DNA of 64,000 bases from Methanobacteriota archaeon (GTDB lineage: Archaea > Thermoplasmatota > Poseidoniia > Poseidoniales > Thalassarchaeaceae): the NCBI GenBank assembly GCA_002716085.1, contig PAYZ01000017.1:12925-76924 (forward strand), read 5' to 3'. Under the pieces are notes generated by a model. The model worked only from the letters and a program-made list of their open reading frames with translations, did no database searches and was not told the DNA's origin. Of the stretch, positions 18,901-28,200 are shown in pieces. Position 1 is the first letter of the stretch. Each line of letters starts with the position of its first letter. The translations under genes and the position numbers were made by a program.

Positions 18901-21670
18901 CGTCAGCGTCTTGAGAAGCGTCATCTGGGTTGTTTGGATCCAATGTCCATTGGTTTCCACCAGTGAATGTGTCCCCTATCCACCTCCTATGCTCAATCTC
19001 CCAGCCATCTGGCATCCCATCTCCATCGGAGTCCGGGTTTGTAGGGTCAGAAGGAGTATCGCTGGCACCGCTTGAGCCGGATCCTTGCCATCCACCAAGA
19101 TATACTTCTTTCGCTGCCTTACCTACTTCGGTGTCACATAAGTATTGATCATTAAGATAATGGCAATCGAAGTTTGAGGACTCGATGAACCACCCCCAGT
19201 ACTCTTCACCGTCGCTTAGACCATCGCCGTCAGTATCAGAAACCCTAGGATCAGTGCCATTTAGGCCCTGATCCGATGGCGAGACGAACCTGAATTCATC
19301 CAAATTGCTCCAAGCCCTGTCGAATCCAAAGCCCCCTATGCTACCGATTGATACTCCATCTGAGTCATGATCCCTATATCCATCAAATGGGTCAGTGGGA
19401 TCAAGCCCATATGCAAATTCCCATCCATCATCCATGCCATCTAAATCAGAATCATTGGAATTGGGATTCATTGGAGCTATGTTCATAAAATTCCCAGGGG
19501 AAACACCGAAGAAAATCCACTCTTCACCATCTACTTCAAGTGTGTCCATTGATGTTACTAAGCCTGGAATTTCTGTCTGATTTAGGAATTCTCCGAGAAT
19601 CCCATTTGATCCACCCTCAAGGCACCAAGTACCGTCTCTAGATCCTAGTACGACCATTCCATCGAGAGGGAGGATTGAGTGAATGTCGTTTGCACCAGAT
19701 AATAATCCTTCGAGATTTAGCATCCGTTCACTGTCGAATGCCTGCTTCGGTTGGGAAATAATGAGGTCCATAGTAACTAGATGTAGGCCCCCTCCCATTC
19801 CAAACCACACATCATCTGATCCTTGTTCGGATTCCTCGACGAAAATTGTGTTCACTGATGAAGTTCTTGACCAATCGAGAATATCTTGGTTTACGAATTC
19901 TTCAGCGTTGCTCCTATCAAAAATCCACCATGGCAGACCAATTGCTTCTGTTCCATCAGTAGAATTCCATGCAATTAATCCTAAGTCAGTGCCCACAAAC
20001 AAAAGAGGTGGCCTACCGAATATTTTTGCATGTGCTGCTGATTTGACAGTTGCATTTGAGCTTGAAAGTAGTGACGAAAGTGTTTCCACATTTTCTAGGT
20101 TTAAATTCTGGAGATCGTTTTCCACCTGCAATACCGTCCTCCAAGCACTATCCCCACCAAATAAGAGTAATGGGCGAGAGTCTGACTGAGACTGAAGAGG
20201 CAACAATACCGTGATTTCCCCTATTGCCTGAGTAGAAATCTCGTCGATTAGTGGCAGACCGTTTTCCATTGGGATAGTGTGGAAACCGATATTTGACCCA
20301 AGTAGTAGGGATTCTGCATTACCTAGGGGGTTTCTAATCATGGTTTGCAACTCAATTCCATGGGGTACCTGAAATGAAGAAGTCGTCCCTCTGAATGGAT
20401 CCAATACAGTCACGGAATACTTGGTCCCAATAATTAGTCTCTCTCTGGCTTGATCAGAAATCACAGTGTGAACGGAAGGATCTATCAATCTGACTGCTGT
20501 TGAGTGATCGATTGAAATCATTTCATCGCTCTGTGATGATACCTTAACGCCTCTGAGTCCTGGAATTACACCAGTAGAATCATCGAAGTCAACCATGAAT
20601 TCTTCGTAATTACTGAATGACTCGCCCCAATGAGATGTTGCAATAGTGACATCTTGTGTAATGAATCCGTCCTTGTCTAGGTCCCACCCATCTTGGTCAT
20701 TGTCCAGAATAGCATCACTTGCGTTAAGAGGGTCCAATCCATGGTGCGATTCCCATCCATCGGGAATCCCATCCCCCCTAATGTCGAGCGGGATATGGGC
20801 GACTTGGTCCCAAACGAAAAAGTCCGAGTCTGAGAATCGTGGATCACTACCCAACCAGCCCGAAGATCCAGTTGGCCTTTCATATTGGGTCTGGCAGGAG
20901 TCTTCGGAGAGCCCTTCGATATCCCCCCAACACCAGAGTCCATCCCTCTCAGTAATCCAATCATCAGGGGTTCCATACAGATATTCCTCGGAATTCGTGA
21001 ACATTTCTCCTTCGTCAATATGTCCATCTCCGTTGAAATCAAATCCATCCCCGCATCCCCAGCTGAAGTCGGCCTCGCACCGATCGAAATCCACGATTTC
21101 GTCAATTGGGTCTAGTGGGTCAAAGAATCTACAATCCCAGAAGTTTTTCTGACTTAGTGGATCGTTTGGATTGTTTCTGTAAAGGCCCCCAACAGTGCAC
21201 ATGTGGACTTCGTATCCATCGGGAATGCCATCGCCATCAGTATCTGATGATCTCGGGTCGAGATACTCCCTAAGGCCCGATTCAGTTTCTTCAGGAGGCT
21301 TTCCTGTAAGGCCAGTCCTCTCTTCAAAGCAGAAATCTAGAGTATACGGCCAGCAATACTCCTGGAGGGCAGTGAGGCCATCTCTATCTAGATCGGAGAT
21401 GTTGTCAGTTGAGTCAGATGGATCCAAGCCACCTATTGATTTCTGGAATGTTGGTGTTTCGATTTTGAGTTCTTCTCCGAAGATTACCTCGTAAAGATCT
21501 GGGATTAAGTCCCCGTCTTGATCGGTAACTGGAGACTCCGTCCCTTCTGCTTCATTTGGATCGGTAGATGAAACTGGGGATTGTGGTCGCGTCTGAGAAA
21601 CGAATGCCAAACTGGAAATTACTAAGAGCGAGATTACTAAGGCTGTCTGCTTCCGACGCATTCGCACCAC
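15953..21670 (-). CDS. Giant secreted protein with thrombospondin type 3-like calcium-binding repeats
   Basis: A 1905-residue exported protein. An N-terminal signal peptide (TALVISLLVISSLAFVS, residues about 8-25) is followed by many Asp-rich units of the form D-x-D-G-D-G-x-x-D-G-W/Y-E, the thrombospondin type 3-like calcium-binding pattern. The units sit in larger repeating blocks of about 80-120 residues that end in W-x-L(N/D)P and (D/N)P-x-D lines. The block run is interrupted at about 370-700 by a beta-rich region with repeated LLxGxx and LFVGTD strands, like a beta-propeller. No C-terminal membrane helix or sorting signal is visible, so retention may be by Ca-dependent assembly or the protein may be released. 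It is coupled to the downstream 173-residue gene. The role is unknown; adhesion or a surface layer is a reasonable guess. Confidence 0.8.
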   Translation of the reverse strand: MVRMRRKQTALVISLLVISSLAFVSQTRPQSPVSSTDPNEAEGTESPVTDQDGDLIPDLYEVIFGEELKIETPTFQKSIGGLDPSDSTDNISDLDRDGLTALQEYCWPYTLDFCFEERTGLTGKPPEETESGLREYLDPRSSDTDGDGIPDGYEVHMCTVGGLYRNNPNDPLSQKNFWDCRFFDPLDPIDEIVDFDRCEADFSWGCGDGFDFNGDGHIDEGEMFTNSEEYLYGTPDDWITERDGLWCWGDIEGLSEDSCQTQYERPTGSSGWLGSDPRFSDSDFFVWDQVAHIPLDIRGDGIPDGWESHHGLDPLNASDAILDNDQDGWDLDKDGFITQDVTIATSHWGESFSNYEEFMVDFDDSTGVIPGLRGVKVSSQSDEMISIDHSTAVRLIDPSVHTVISDQARERLIIGTKYSVTVLDPFRGTTSSFQVPHGIELQTMIRNPLGNAESLLLGSNIGFHTIPMENGLPLIDEISTQAIGEITVLLPLQSQSDSRPLLLFGGDSAWRTVLQVENDLQNLNLENVETLSSLLSSSNATVKSAAHAKIFGRPPLLFVGTDLGLIAWNSTDGTEAIGLPWWIFDRSNAEEFVNQDILDWSRTSSVNTIFVEESEQGSDDVWFGMGGGLHLVTMDLIISQPKQAFDSERMLNLEGLLSGANDIHSILPLDGMVVLGSRDGTWCLEGGSNGILGEFLNQTEIPGLVTSMDTLEVDGEEWIFFGVSPGNFMNIAPMNPNSNDSDLDGMDDGWEFAYGLDPTDPFDGYRDHDSDGVSIGSIGGFGFDRAWSNLDEFRFVSPSDQGLNGTDPRVSDTDGDGLSDGEEYWGWFIESSNFDCHYLNDQYLCDTEVGKAAKEVYLGGWQGSGSSGASDTPSDPTNPDSDGDGMPDGWEIEHRRWIGDTFTGGNQWTLDPNNPDDASQDADGDGLSNLCEYQWERLLTKSLSTGIPSHGESSEALQSWIPTDPNSKDSDSDSLPDGWEARYSCNWPASSAGINPMNGSDSLNNPDGDGFDVNMNGELELEEAFVNWFEYHIKSEIILENSTQSGTPYPENMTTKLAHSSWEGLAQDSFGARIGSEYQSQWGGLPTHDIGSSDPLSSDSDKDGMPDGWEFFHARWGLFESEWTINPVNGFDGLGDPDLDGMSNWEEYNSIDSIISETDRSVSSPQFYLTDAAGALLETPWIGAESALSFGHFISEEQSRITGNSGDPNNPDTDGDGLLDGIELIFTSWNATDEVWTLNPLVPDDGNYDSDGDGIRDITELNLTSNLPLNGESFPPGAPTFGSESRAINELAFESRIYRILFSKEGRAHLGMDQYLEWKSGTPPKPMLESIFGITDPKDADSDRDGMSDGYEYWFSEWDLEENRWTMNPLTDSDVDIDSDEDSFDCDGDGEISESEKFDNLAEHDSRWFGKRIEVGNSPNGTPTVSYGSDAVTAMVEEIGISYDSAWGRLYSIFSTKSVESSDKVGLINQHDPENFNKSLLGISDPTDEDSDRDGMPDGWEFCFSVYSEVLPVNSFRWSLNPVNPLDVDYDPDSDGWLDREISDTPAIQGKWEGREFLPYSEDQQIANAANSLYFTNKMEFENGTGPLDPDSDSDSIVMRPVFVNGVVTEYVQDTALFDGKELFKFGTNPLDNDTDGDMMPDFYEYYRGWNETNDNWSSFMKIKVQWQEVSPQNWKPIDISNGQITRPSLDWTWFVHDPTDPGDAALDPDNDGEWECSGSGCTYVPYNNFQEYYAVVNATLSSPSVVRASTLFDCSGADVEEWWQLRETLLGTCSGSNSVSTNYLRINRINDEDSLFALVINDNDSDYQEVNSSDDLVYVNGAWTDDYNRLAGDMFHLPNPGLGEYAYGWWILDIDGDLVADGTDPANWDTDGDWLNDFFEIDDDLLDGIRGNSGSPIRYDDRTT
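16000..21550 (-). repeat. Thrombospondin type 3-like repeat array inside the giant gene
   Basis: Repeated coding units on the minus strand encode D-x-D-x-D-G-x-x-D-G-W-E type calcium loops. The array is split by the propeller-like stretch at about 19560-20560. The units differ in sequence at the DNA level, so they look old and diversified rather than freshly duplicated. Confidence 0.65.
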
Positions 21671-21744
21671 TGATGCGATTTTCTCGACTTGCGGTACTTA
21701 TCATGATGGTGGAGCGAAGTTCGTACAATGCTCGATAGATTGTC

Positions 21745-21781
21745 CCCGGAGATTATTCCGGGCTTGATAATCCCAATTATC
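21745..21781. promoter_or_regulatory. Two adjacent inverted repeats in the divergent promoter gap
   Basis: The 163-base gap between the giant surface gene and the metallo-hydrolase gene holds two perfect inverted repeats: CCCGGA-N6-TCCGGG (21745-21762) and GATAAT-CCCA-ATTATC (21766-21781). They sit 50-90 bases from both starts, a suitable place for operators shared by the divergent genes. No regulator is assigned. Confidence 0.35.
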
Positions 21782-21833
21782 GGAGCAAGTTTATGGATTG
21801 GTTCAAAGGGTGCACATATCCGGGTTAGGGCAT

Positions 21834-22640
21834 ATGGGAATTGGCATCACACATCTTGGCTCTGGAAGTCGCGGAAATGCCACATTGCTGAGTTCAAATG
21901 ACTGCAACGTTCTAGTTGACTGCGGCTTTAGCCTAAGGCAGACAGAAAAGAGGTTGAATTTAGTAGGAATTGAGCCAGAGTCGATAGAAGCAATAGTTGT
22001 TACCCACCACCACAAGGATCATTCTAAATCCGCACTTAACGCTTCCAAGAAGTGGGGATCTTCCCTATTCTGCAACAATGGTACTGCCGCAAGAATGGGT
22101 TGGTCCCCGCTAGAAGAGTGCATCACATTTGGAAACCTAGAAAGAGTTGAGTTCTCATCCAAATTGAGCATGTTGGCAATTCCGGTTCCTCACGATGATT
22201 CTGACAACGTGGCCCTGATAGCGAGCGATCGTTCAGGAGATAGAGCTGCGATTGTTACCGACCTTGGGGAGGCTACTAATGATCTACTAGACCATCTGTC
22301 GGGCTGTAAACACATATCCATTGAGGCGAATTATGATCATTCTAGATTGATTAATGGGCCATATCCGGATTCCCTGAAGAGGAGAATCACCGGCAGGGGA
22401 GGTCACCTCTCCAATACACAGACGGCACAGATTCTAAGAAAGGTGGTGCACAGCAAACTGGAAAGTCTAGTTTTGTGCCACCTCTCTGAGAAGAATAACG
22501 CCCCACATCTTGCCGAAAGTGAAGTCCTTCATTCTATAGGGGATGAATTCGATGGGAGCGTGTCAATTGCTAGCCAGAAAGGGCCAGAATTCAGTAATTG
22601 GACAGGTCAAATAGACCCACTCAGGCTGGCTATAGCTTGA
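21834..22640 (+). CDS. MBL-fold metallo-hydrolase, YycJ/WalJ-like
   Basis: A metallo-beta-lactamase-fold hydrolase. The start GITHLGSGSRGNATLL is the typical YycJ-family entry strand (LGSGSxGNAT), LVDCGFS and VVTHHHKDHS carry the metal-binding HxHxDH motif, and PHDDSDNVALI plus GHLSNTQTAQ and LCHLSEKNNAP provide the later metal ligands of this family. Bacterial relatives have been described as 5'-3' exonucleases, but the substrate of the archaeal protein is unknown. The frame continues to a TTG at 21798; the ATG at 21834 matches the family N-terminus. It abuts the STAND gene tail to tail with no gap. Confidence 0.85.
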   Translation: MGIGITHLGSGSRGNATLLSSNDCNVLVDCGFSLRQTEKRLNLVGIEPESIEAIVVTHHHKDHSKSALNASKKWGSSLFCNNGTAARMGWSPLEECITFGNLERVEFSSKLSMLAIPVPHDDSDNVALIASDRSGDRAAIVTDLGEATNDLLDHLSGCKHISIEANYDHSRLINGPYPDSLKRRITGRGGHLSNTQTAQILRKVVHSKLESLVLCHLSEKNNAPHLAESEVLHSIGDEFDGSVSIASQKGPEFSNWTGQIDPLRLAIA

Positions 22641-25169
22641 CTACTTGCCCATAACCGCTCGGTGCACAGAGTTCTGTACTTCCCTCATCCTATCCACTGC
22701 TCCGAGTTCCCTGAACAGTGAAAGAGATCTCTGAAGGTAGCTCATCCTCTGGGACTTATCTGTTTCGACTTCTCCCAGTCTAGCTAACAATTCCCCCTGC
22801 AGCATCCTGAAGTCGTTAGATTCCGCGACAGCGAGGCCGTTTAGGTAGTGCTCTGCCGCCTCCTCCCTCCTTCCTGCGTCTAGAAGAACTTGACCAAGTA
22901 GCATCTCAACTTCAACAGTGCTTTGGGGGTCGTTTAGATCTGAGAGAGTATCCAGGGCACCAGAATAGTGTAGTAAAGCGAGTTCATTGTCAGAGATCTT
23001 GGCGTAATACCTACCAAGTACGGCCCTAGACCTGGCATGTAGGAAGTCCTGATTGGAGTCTTTCGTTTCTTCGTAAGCGGAAAGTGCGTGCTCCCTAGCT
23101 CTATCCAGCTCACCCATCTCAATGAATGCAGAAGCCAGCCTTATTCTAGCATCATTAAGCTCCGGGTCTTCCTCCTTCTCCAGAAGTTCCTCAACGTTTC
23201 CGTAAACCTCCATAGCTCTACGAGTATCTTTTCTTCTTCTGAAAATATGCCCCATGTTGTTGTAGGTTCGAGCTGCTCCAATTGCGTCTCTAATTTCAAT
23301 CTGGATCCTTAGGGCATTTCGATGTAACTCAAGAGCATCTTCCATCGCCCCCCTCTTGACTGCGATGTCAGCCCTAGCAGATAGAAGTCTAGCTAGTTCC
23401 AAGCTTGGTTCTCTGGATGAGATATGTTTTGTAGCAGCATCGTATTCCTCTTCTGCTTCATCCCACCTACCCTGAATGGTCAGAATATCGCCTCTTAATT
23501 CCCTGATTAGTCCCCAACTATTTGCATCTAAGTCTCCACTTTCTAGAGAGTTAAGAATTGAAAGTAGCTCAGTGTGGCCCGAACTTACAAGACCCCTCCC
23601 CTCAGTAAGGAGAACTTCAGTCAGGCCCTCCTCGTCCCCAGAATTCCTAAGGTGGTAAATGAATTCAATTCTGTCAGCTGCACTTTCTTTCTTCCCCCTG
23701 TACCAATTAACTGCTGCTGAATGGAGATCATACTTCATTTCATTGTCCATGGATCGCATTAGGAACTCCCTGACTAAATCGTGAACGTCGTAGTTCTCTA
23801 TGTCGGACTGTCTTGCTAGTCCTTTTTCGACTAGTTCGTCAAGTAGATCCACCTCTTCCTCGACTTGGTGTATTGCCTGAGTTGGCACTGGTTCCCTAAA
23901 TACAGCAATTGCCCCAAGGAGTCTTTTTTCTGGAGCGGAAAGGCGACTGAAGATTTCCTTCTCTACGAATGCCTCTAGAGTTGCGTGGAAAGTTTCTGCT
24001 ACGTTTCCTCTATTGATTAGTTCCAGAATAAGTGGGTGACCTCGAGAAAGCGAGTAAATGTGGGAAAACTGATCGGAGTCGATTTTTGGCATCGCTGTGA
24101 GGATTTGCCTGCTTGATTCTTCATCGAGGCCTTGCAGAGGCATCACTAGTGTGACAATTTTTCCAGATTGATCCGACTCAGGAACAACCATTCTGAATGA
24201 CCTGGAGAACATTACAAGCCCAACTTGTTTCAAAGTATGAATCCTAAGGGTCAATTCACGGAGGATCCCATAGAGAGTATCGTCCCCTACCTTATGTAAG
24301 TCATCAATTACTATCAGAGAAGGAGAGTCTGATAGGCCAGATTCGATCAGATTAACGGCTAGTGTTGCCTGTGGTACGGCGGTCGATGCCAAGTAGTCGG
24401 AAAGATCATTGTGACCTATTGCTGATAGCCACTCTGCGCATGCCTCAAGGAAAGCCCTCGATCCCTCCCAATCTTGGCACCTGTGATATAGGAGGTTTCT
24501 TCTGTGAGTGAACCTATCAAGGATCTTTGTAGAGAGGGAGGTCTTGCCTATTCCGGCAATTCCGGGCACCAGAATTGAGGCTGACTTGTCTTCAAGAAGA
24601 TCAGCCATGACGTCAAGCTCCTTCTCTCTGCCATAGAAGCGCCGAGTTCTTGGGAGGTCGTTTAATGAAGAGACGAGTTGCTTTTCTATGTGCTTTGAGA
24701 GGTCTCTCTCAATGATCTCTGGAGTAAGGCCAGATAGGTCGATTGTTCCTGAATCATCCATATATCTTAGCATATCAACGTGCCTCAATGGTAGTTCTGT
24801 AGACTCCATGGACTCTGCGATAGATGTAGTTTCAGAACGCCCATCTGGATGAATAATTCTAACGGATGCCTCTGAAACTCTATCCCATATTTCATCTGCG
24901 ACTTTTGCTCCTTCATCGGTTAAGAAGTAGGCCTTCCTCTTCCTTGAGACTCCAGTAACATGTGCCTGACGTTCGATCAAATGGCCTGCTTCCCTCATTC
25001 CTGATATTGCCCTTGGAACATTTGAGCGAGCAATTGAGACGGCATTTGCGATGCCCATCTGAGAAAGGGCAAAAGGGACTTCGACTTTGTCGCTGTGATC
25101 AACATAATCGCTGAGGTGAAGAAAAATCCTCTCCTGCACCCCGGGGCGAGTATAAGCAACGGTTGCCAT
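22641..25169 (-). CDS. STAND-class ATPase with N-terminal winged helix and C-terminal TPRs
   Basis: A large multidomain protein of about 842 residues. The first 95 residues look like a winged-helix DNA-binding domain (GIANAVSIARSNVPRAISGM recognition helix, YFLTDEGAKVADEIW wing/helix). A NACHT/NB-ARC-like ATPase follows, with Walker A GIAGIGKTSLS near residue 206 and Walker B SLIVIDDLHK near 290. From about 560 to 830 there are TPR-like helical pairs (ARTYNNMGHIFRR and similar). This is the MalT/AfsR-like layout of a signal-responsive transcription factor, in which the ATPase switches on after a ligand binds the repeats. The preferred start is the ATG at 25169; a TTG lies 9 bases upstream. 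No defence genes surround it. Confidence 0.8.
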   Translation of the reverse strand: MATVAYTRPGVQERIFLHLSDYVDHSDKVEVPFALSQMGIANAVSIARSNVPRAISGMREAGHLIERQAHVTGVSRKRKAYFLTDEGAKVADEIWDRVSEASVRIIHPDGRSETTSIAESMESTELPLRHVDMLRYMDDSGTIDLSGLTPEIIERDLSKHIEKQLVSSLNDLPRTRRFYGREKELDVMADLLEDKSASILVPGIAGIGKTSLSTKILDRFTHRRNLLYHRCQDWEGSRAFLEACAEWLSAIGHNDLSDYLASTAVPQATLAVNLIESGLSDSPSLIVIDDLHKVGDDTLYGILRELTLRIHTLKQVGLVMFSRSFRMVVPESDQSGKIVTLVMPLQGLDEESSRQILTAMPKIDSDQFSHIYSLSRGHPLILELINRGNVAETFHATLEAFVEKEIFSRLSAPEKRLLGAIAVFREPVPTQAIHQVEEEVDLLDELVEKGLARQSDIENYDVHDLVREFLMRSMDNEMKYDLHSAAVNWYRGKKESAADRIEFIYHLRNSGDEEGLTEVLLTEGRGLVSSGHTELLSILNSLESGDLDANSWGLIRELRGDILTIQGRWDEAEEEYDAATKHISSREPSLELARLLSARADIAVKRGAMEDALELHRNALRIQIEIRDAIGAARTYNNMGHIFRRRKDTRRAMEVYGNVEELLEKEEDPELNDARIRLASAFIEMGELDRAREHALSAYEETKDSNQDFLHARSRAVLGRYYAKISDNELALLHYSGALDTLSDLNDPQSTVEVEMLLGQVLLDAGRREEAAEHYLNGLAVAESNDFRMLQGELLARLGEVETDKSQRMSYLQRSLSLFRELGAVDRMREVQNSVHRAVMGK

Positions 25170-25221
25170 GACTATCAACCGTACTCATCACTCAATAATG
25201 TTAGTAGGTTGTGGTTCGCAG

Positions 25222-28200
25222 TTAGTTTTCATAATCGGGGTCAGGGACCCACTCCTCGGCAACAGAATCCCAAAGCCACCCGGGCTGGTCATCATACCTC
25301 TCCAGATGGTTGGTTTCGGCCGATTCAGATTCTTCCCACCATTTCTCATCAGTTTTTGACTTATGTCCTTCTTCGCCAAAATTTTCTTCGATCTGTGCTG
25401 GTTCCTTTGTTTGTTCTGAGTCTTCTTCATTTATCTCGATACCAATGAACCCTGTGAAATATGCCAACAGGGAAAGGGCGACTATTGCAACGAAGGCTAT
25501 TGCTCCAATGGCGAACCAATCGGTCGACTGGGGCAAGGGTTGGCCCTTCGAAATTGGTTCTACAACGGTAGTCTGGCCGCTATAGTCGAATTCCGGAGTT
25601 GATGATTCTTTAATGCGGGTCCCGGGAACGCCCAGCTCCCATGTTCCGTTTTCTGAGATGATTGTTGTATTAACCGGAACTCCTCCGATTAGCACCGAGA
25701 CTTGCTTTCCGGGAAGTCCTATTCCAGAGTACAATGCAACCTCCTGTTCATCAAACCAAGACTTCTCAGGCTCATTAATTGAGAATACCAGAGGAATGAC
25801 ATCGAAGTTTATCGGGTCTGAGTTTGCCTTTGAGTCCCAAGCATCGGTTGCGATGAAAATTACATTGCTCAGTGACCAAGTTTCCATGTCGTCGTCATAG
25901 TATAGCATGTCTGCTGGATCGAAACGAGCAACCCCATCAGAACCAACCCCCACTACCAGTTCGTGCATATCATCGTTGGGGGAAGAAATGTCATTGTATA
26001 CTGAGAAGAATTCGATGTCGTTATCCTCGTCGAAGAAGAAGTCTTTGAGATCGATCTCGACGGAGGTGCACTTGTCTACAGAATTGGATTCTGAGTCGCA
26101 ATAAAGGGTGATCTCACTATCCCAGTTCGAAGAGTCGAATGCTGGTTTATTGTTGCCAGCGTTTGGTGGGTTATCTGCGATAATCGTAACTTGTGACCAG
26201 TCGCTGAAATTCAACCCGTCATATGATCTGAATCTCAGTAGATACTCTGAGTCATGCCGGAGTTGCGTTGTGTCCCAAACTATCTCCCACTCACCGTCTT
26301 CTGAGAATTCGCTAGTACTAGTCTCGAAAACCAAAATGTAGTCGTTTGTAGCGTCTTTTACCTCCATGTCGACCCTGGTGACTTCCCCATCGAAGTCTCT
26401 GGCAATTCCACTGATTTGAGTGTCCAGGGAAGAAGAAATCCTCGTTTCCGAAATTGGCTGGTTAACGCTTATTGTTGGCCTGCTATTCCTGTGATCAATG
26501 GTGAGAGTAAGAACGACTGGTTGACATTCGTCAATTTCCCCGTCGCAGAAATCTGAATCTGAGGTCCAGATCGTGAAAGTGTAAGTCTCCAGTTCTCTTG
26601 GTCTTGTGCTGAAATCCCATTCCCAGTTCCAAGTTCCATCTTCATTAGTTTGCACTGGAGTGATAGTTTGGTAATTTGGGCCGTCTATCTGGAACCACAC
26701 TAGGCCTACGTCCTTGTTACATTCAGATGGGCACCCATAGGGATCTTGGGAAGACCCCTCGAACGCAATTGACCCGTCATCATGTTGAGAAAATGAGCTA
26801 GGCGTAGATACGAAGGTGGTTGGGGGTTGGGTGTTTAGTTTAATTGTCCTAGACACTATTGGGCTGTAGTCAATTCCATCAAACGCCCGGAACTCGAAAG
26901 TATAGTCGCCTTCCACAGCTAGTCCTTCTAGATCTATGGTGTAGAACCAATCCTTGTATGGATGATTAAATCTGGTAACCTCGCCGACCAATGCTCCGCT
27001 GTTGTCCACTGCAATTTCAGAGTCCTCCCAGGAGCTAGTGAAGGGGTTCTTGACCTGGACGTAGTGGACGAAGCCTCCTTGGTCCCATTGGGCCAGCTCG
27101 TCACTTGCATAGCTATTCGCTAGTTGGCCATCGTGAGCACTTCCTGTTATGTTTACTATCCTCCTGTATGAGTGCCCGTCCTGCTCAGTGACTTGCACGG
27201 AAGGAGCGGCGTTAACGAGGTGCGCGGTTTCTTGGAGTGAGTTTTCTTCTAGTATAAATTGTCCGCTATAGTACCCGAAACCAAACCTGTATGCCGTATA
27301 TCTGTAAAGGGACATCTCCCTAGTTCCCGCCGAATAGTCGCAACTGGGATCATTGGTGTCTATGACCAAGTCTCCGTCATTATCTATGCCATCCGAGCAG
27401 GAGTCCTCGAACTGGTCGTCTGCGAAGCCATCTGGATTATCCCCTCCCTGCAGGCCTCTAAAGTCTAGGTGAAAGTTTGATGGGAGTGCTATCCATGGGG
27501 TGAAGCCGTCTTCGAGAGTCTTTACTCGGTAGAGGTCGTTTCCTACGGCATCCTCTACAATTACCATGGCATCAGAAACCTTCTCACCTTCTATCAGAGT
27601 TTGGAATCTTACTAGTTCCGCCCTACTTACCTGGACGGCGTAGTGAGTAGGTTGGGTAGCAATCTTGATGTTGCCAAGGTTTAGATTAGTCAGGTTTGCG
27701 AATGTAAAGACTGTCGAGTTGTTGTCCATGCTGAGGCCGAGGGGGAAATTTCTAGGAGTCATATTTTTGCAATTGGCGCACTCCTTGACGGGGGTAGGCA
27801 GAATCTGACCTTGAAATCCATTATCCGGCCATGCTTCCTGGTCAGGCCAGGACAATCTGACGGGATATTCCCCTGTTGGAGGGGATGGAATGTACTCTGA
27901 CTGGGCAGTAATAGAGCTCTTTGTGACATTGTATGTGGACTCGACCTGGTTCCAGTTGTTTTCTGAGAAGTAAGCAAGAGATCCATACTGCTCTCTCTCA
28001 GCGTATCCCGTATCGAAGTTCTTAATCACGGCCCCTGTCTTCTGAACATCGAAGGAGTTCCTCTGGATATCCAATAGGGACCCGATGGCCCTGATTCCAT
28101 CGGCATTCCCTCCGGCACTAATCGTGTTGTCGTACATCGTAACTCCAGTAACATATGCATGGACCACAGGACAAGGGAATTGGCCGTCCCAGTGGGTATT

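Noticed and set aside
20646-21152. Plus-strand open frames of up to about 180 codons inside the giant minus-strand genes
   Set aside because: They mirror the Asp/Ser-rich repeats on the opposite strand, have low-complexity Ser/Pro composition and no ribosome-binding site.
16000-21550. Repeated DNA that might be a CRISPR or tandem repeat array
   Set aside because: The repeats are coding, in one frame, with diverged units; no identical 20-40 base repeats with even spacers are present.
21671-21833. Possible tRNA or small RNA in the longest intergenic gaps
   Set aside because: No cloverleaf, T-loop GTTCRA or CCA pattern could be placed; the region is better read as divergent promoters.
22641-25169. 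STAND ATPase as an anti-phage defence protein
   Set aside because: No nuclease, toxin or other defence gene is near it, and the winged helix suits a transcription regulator better.
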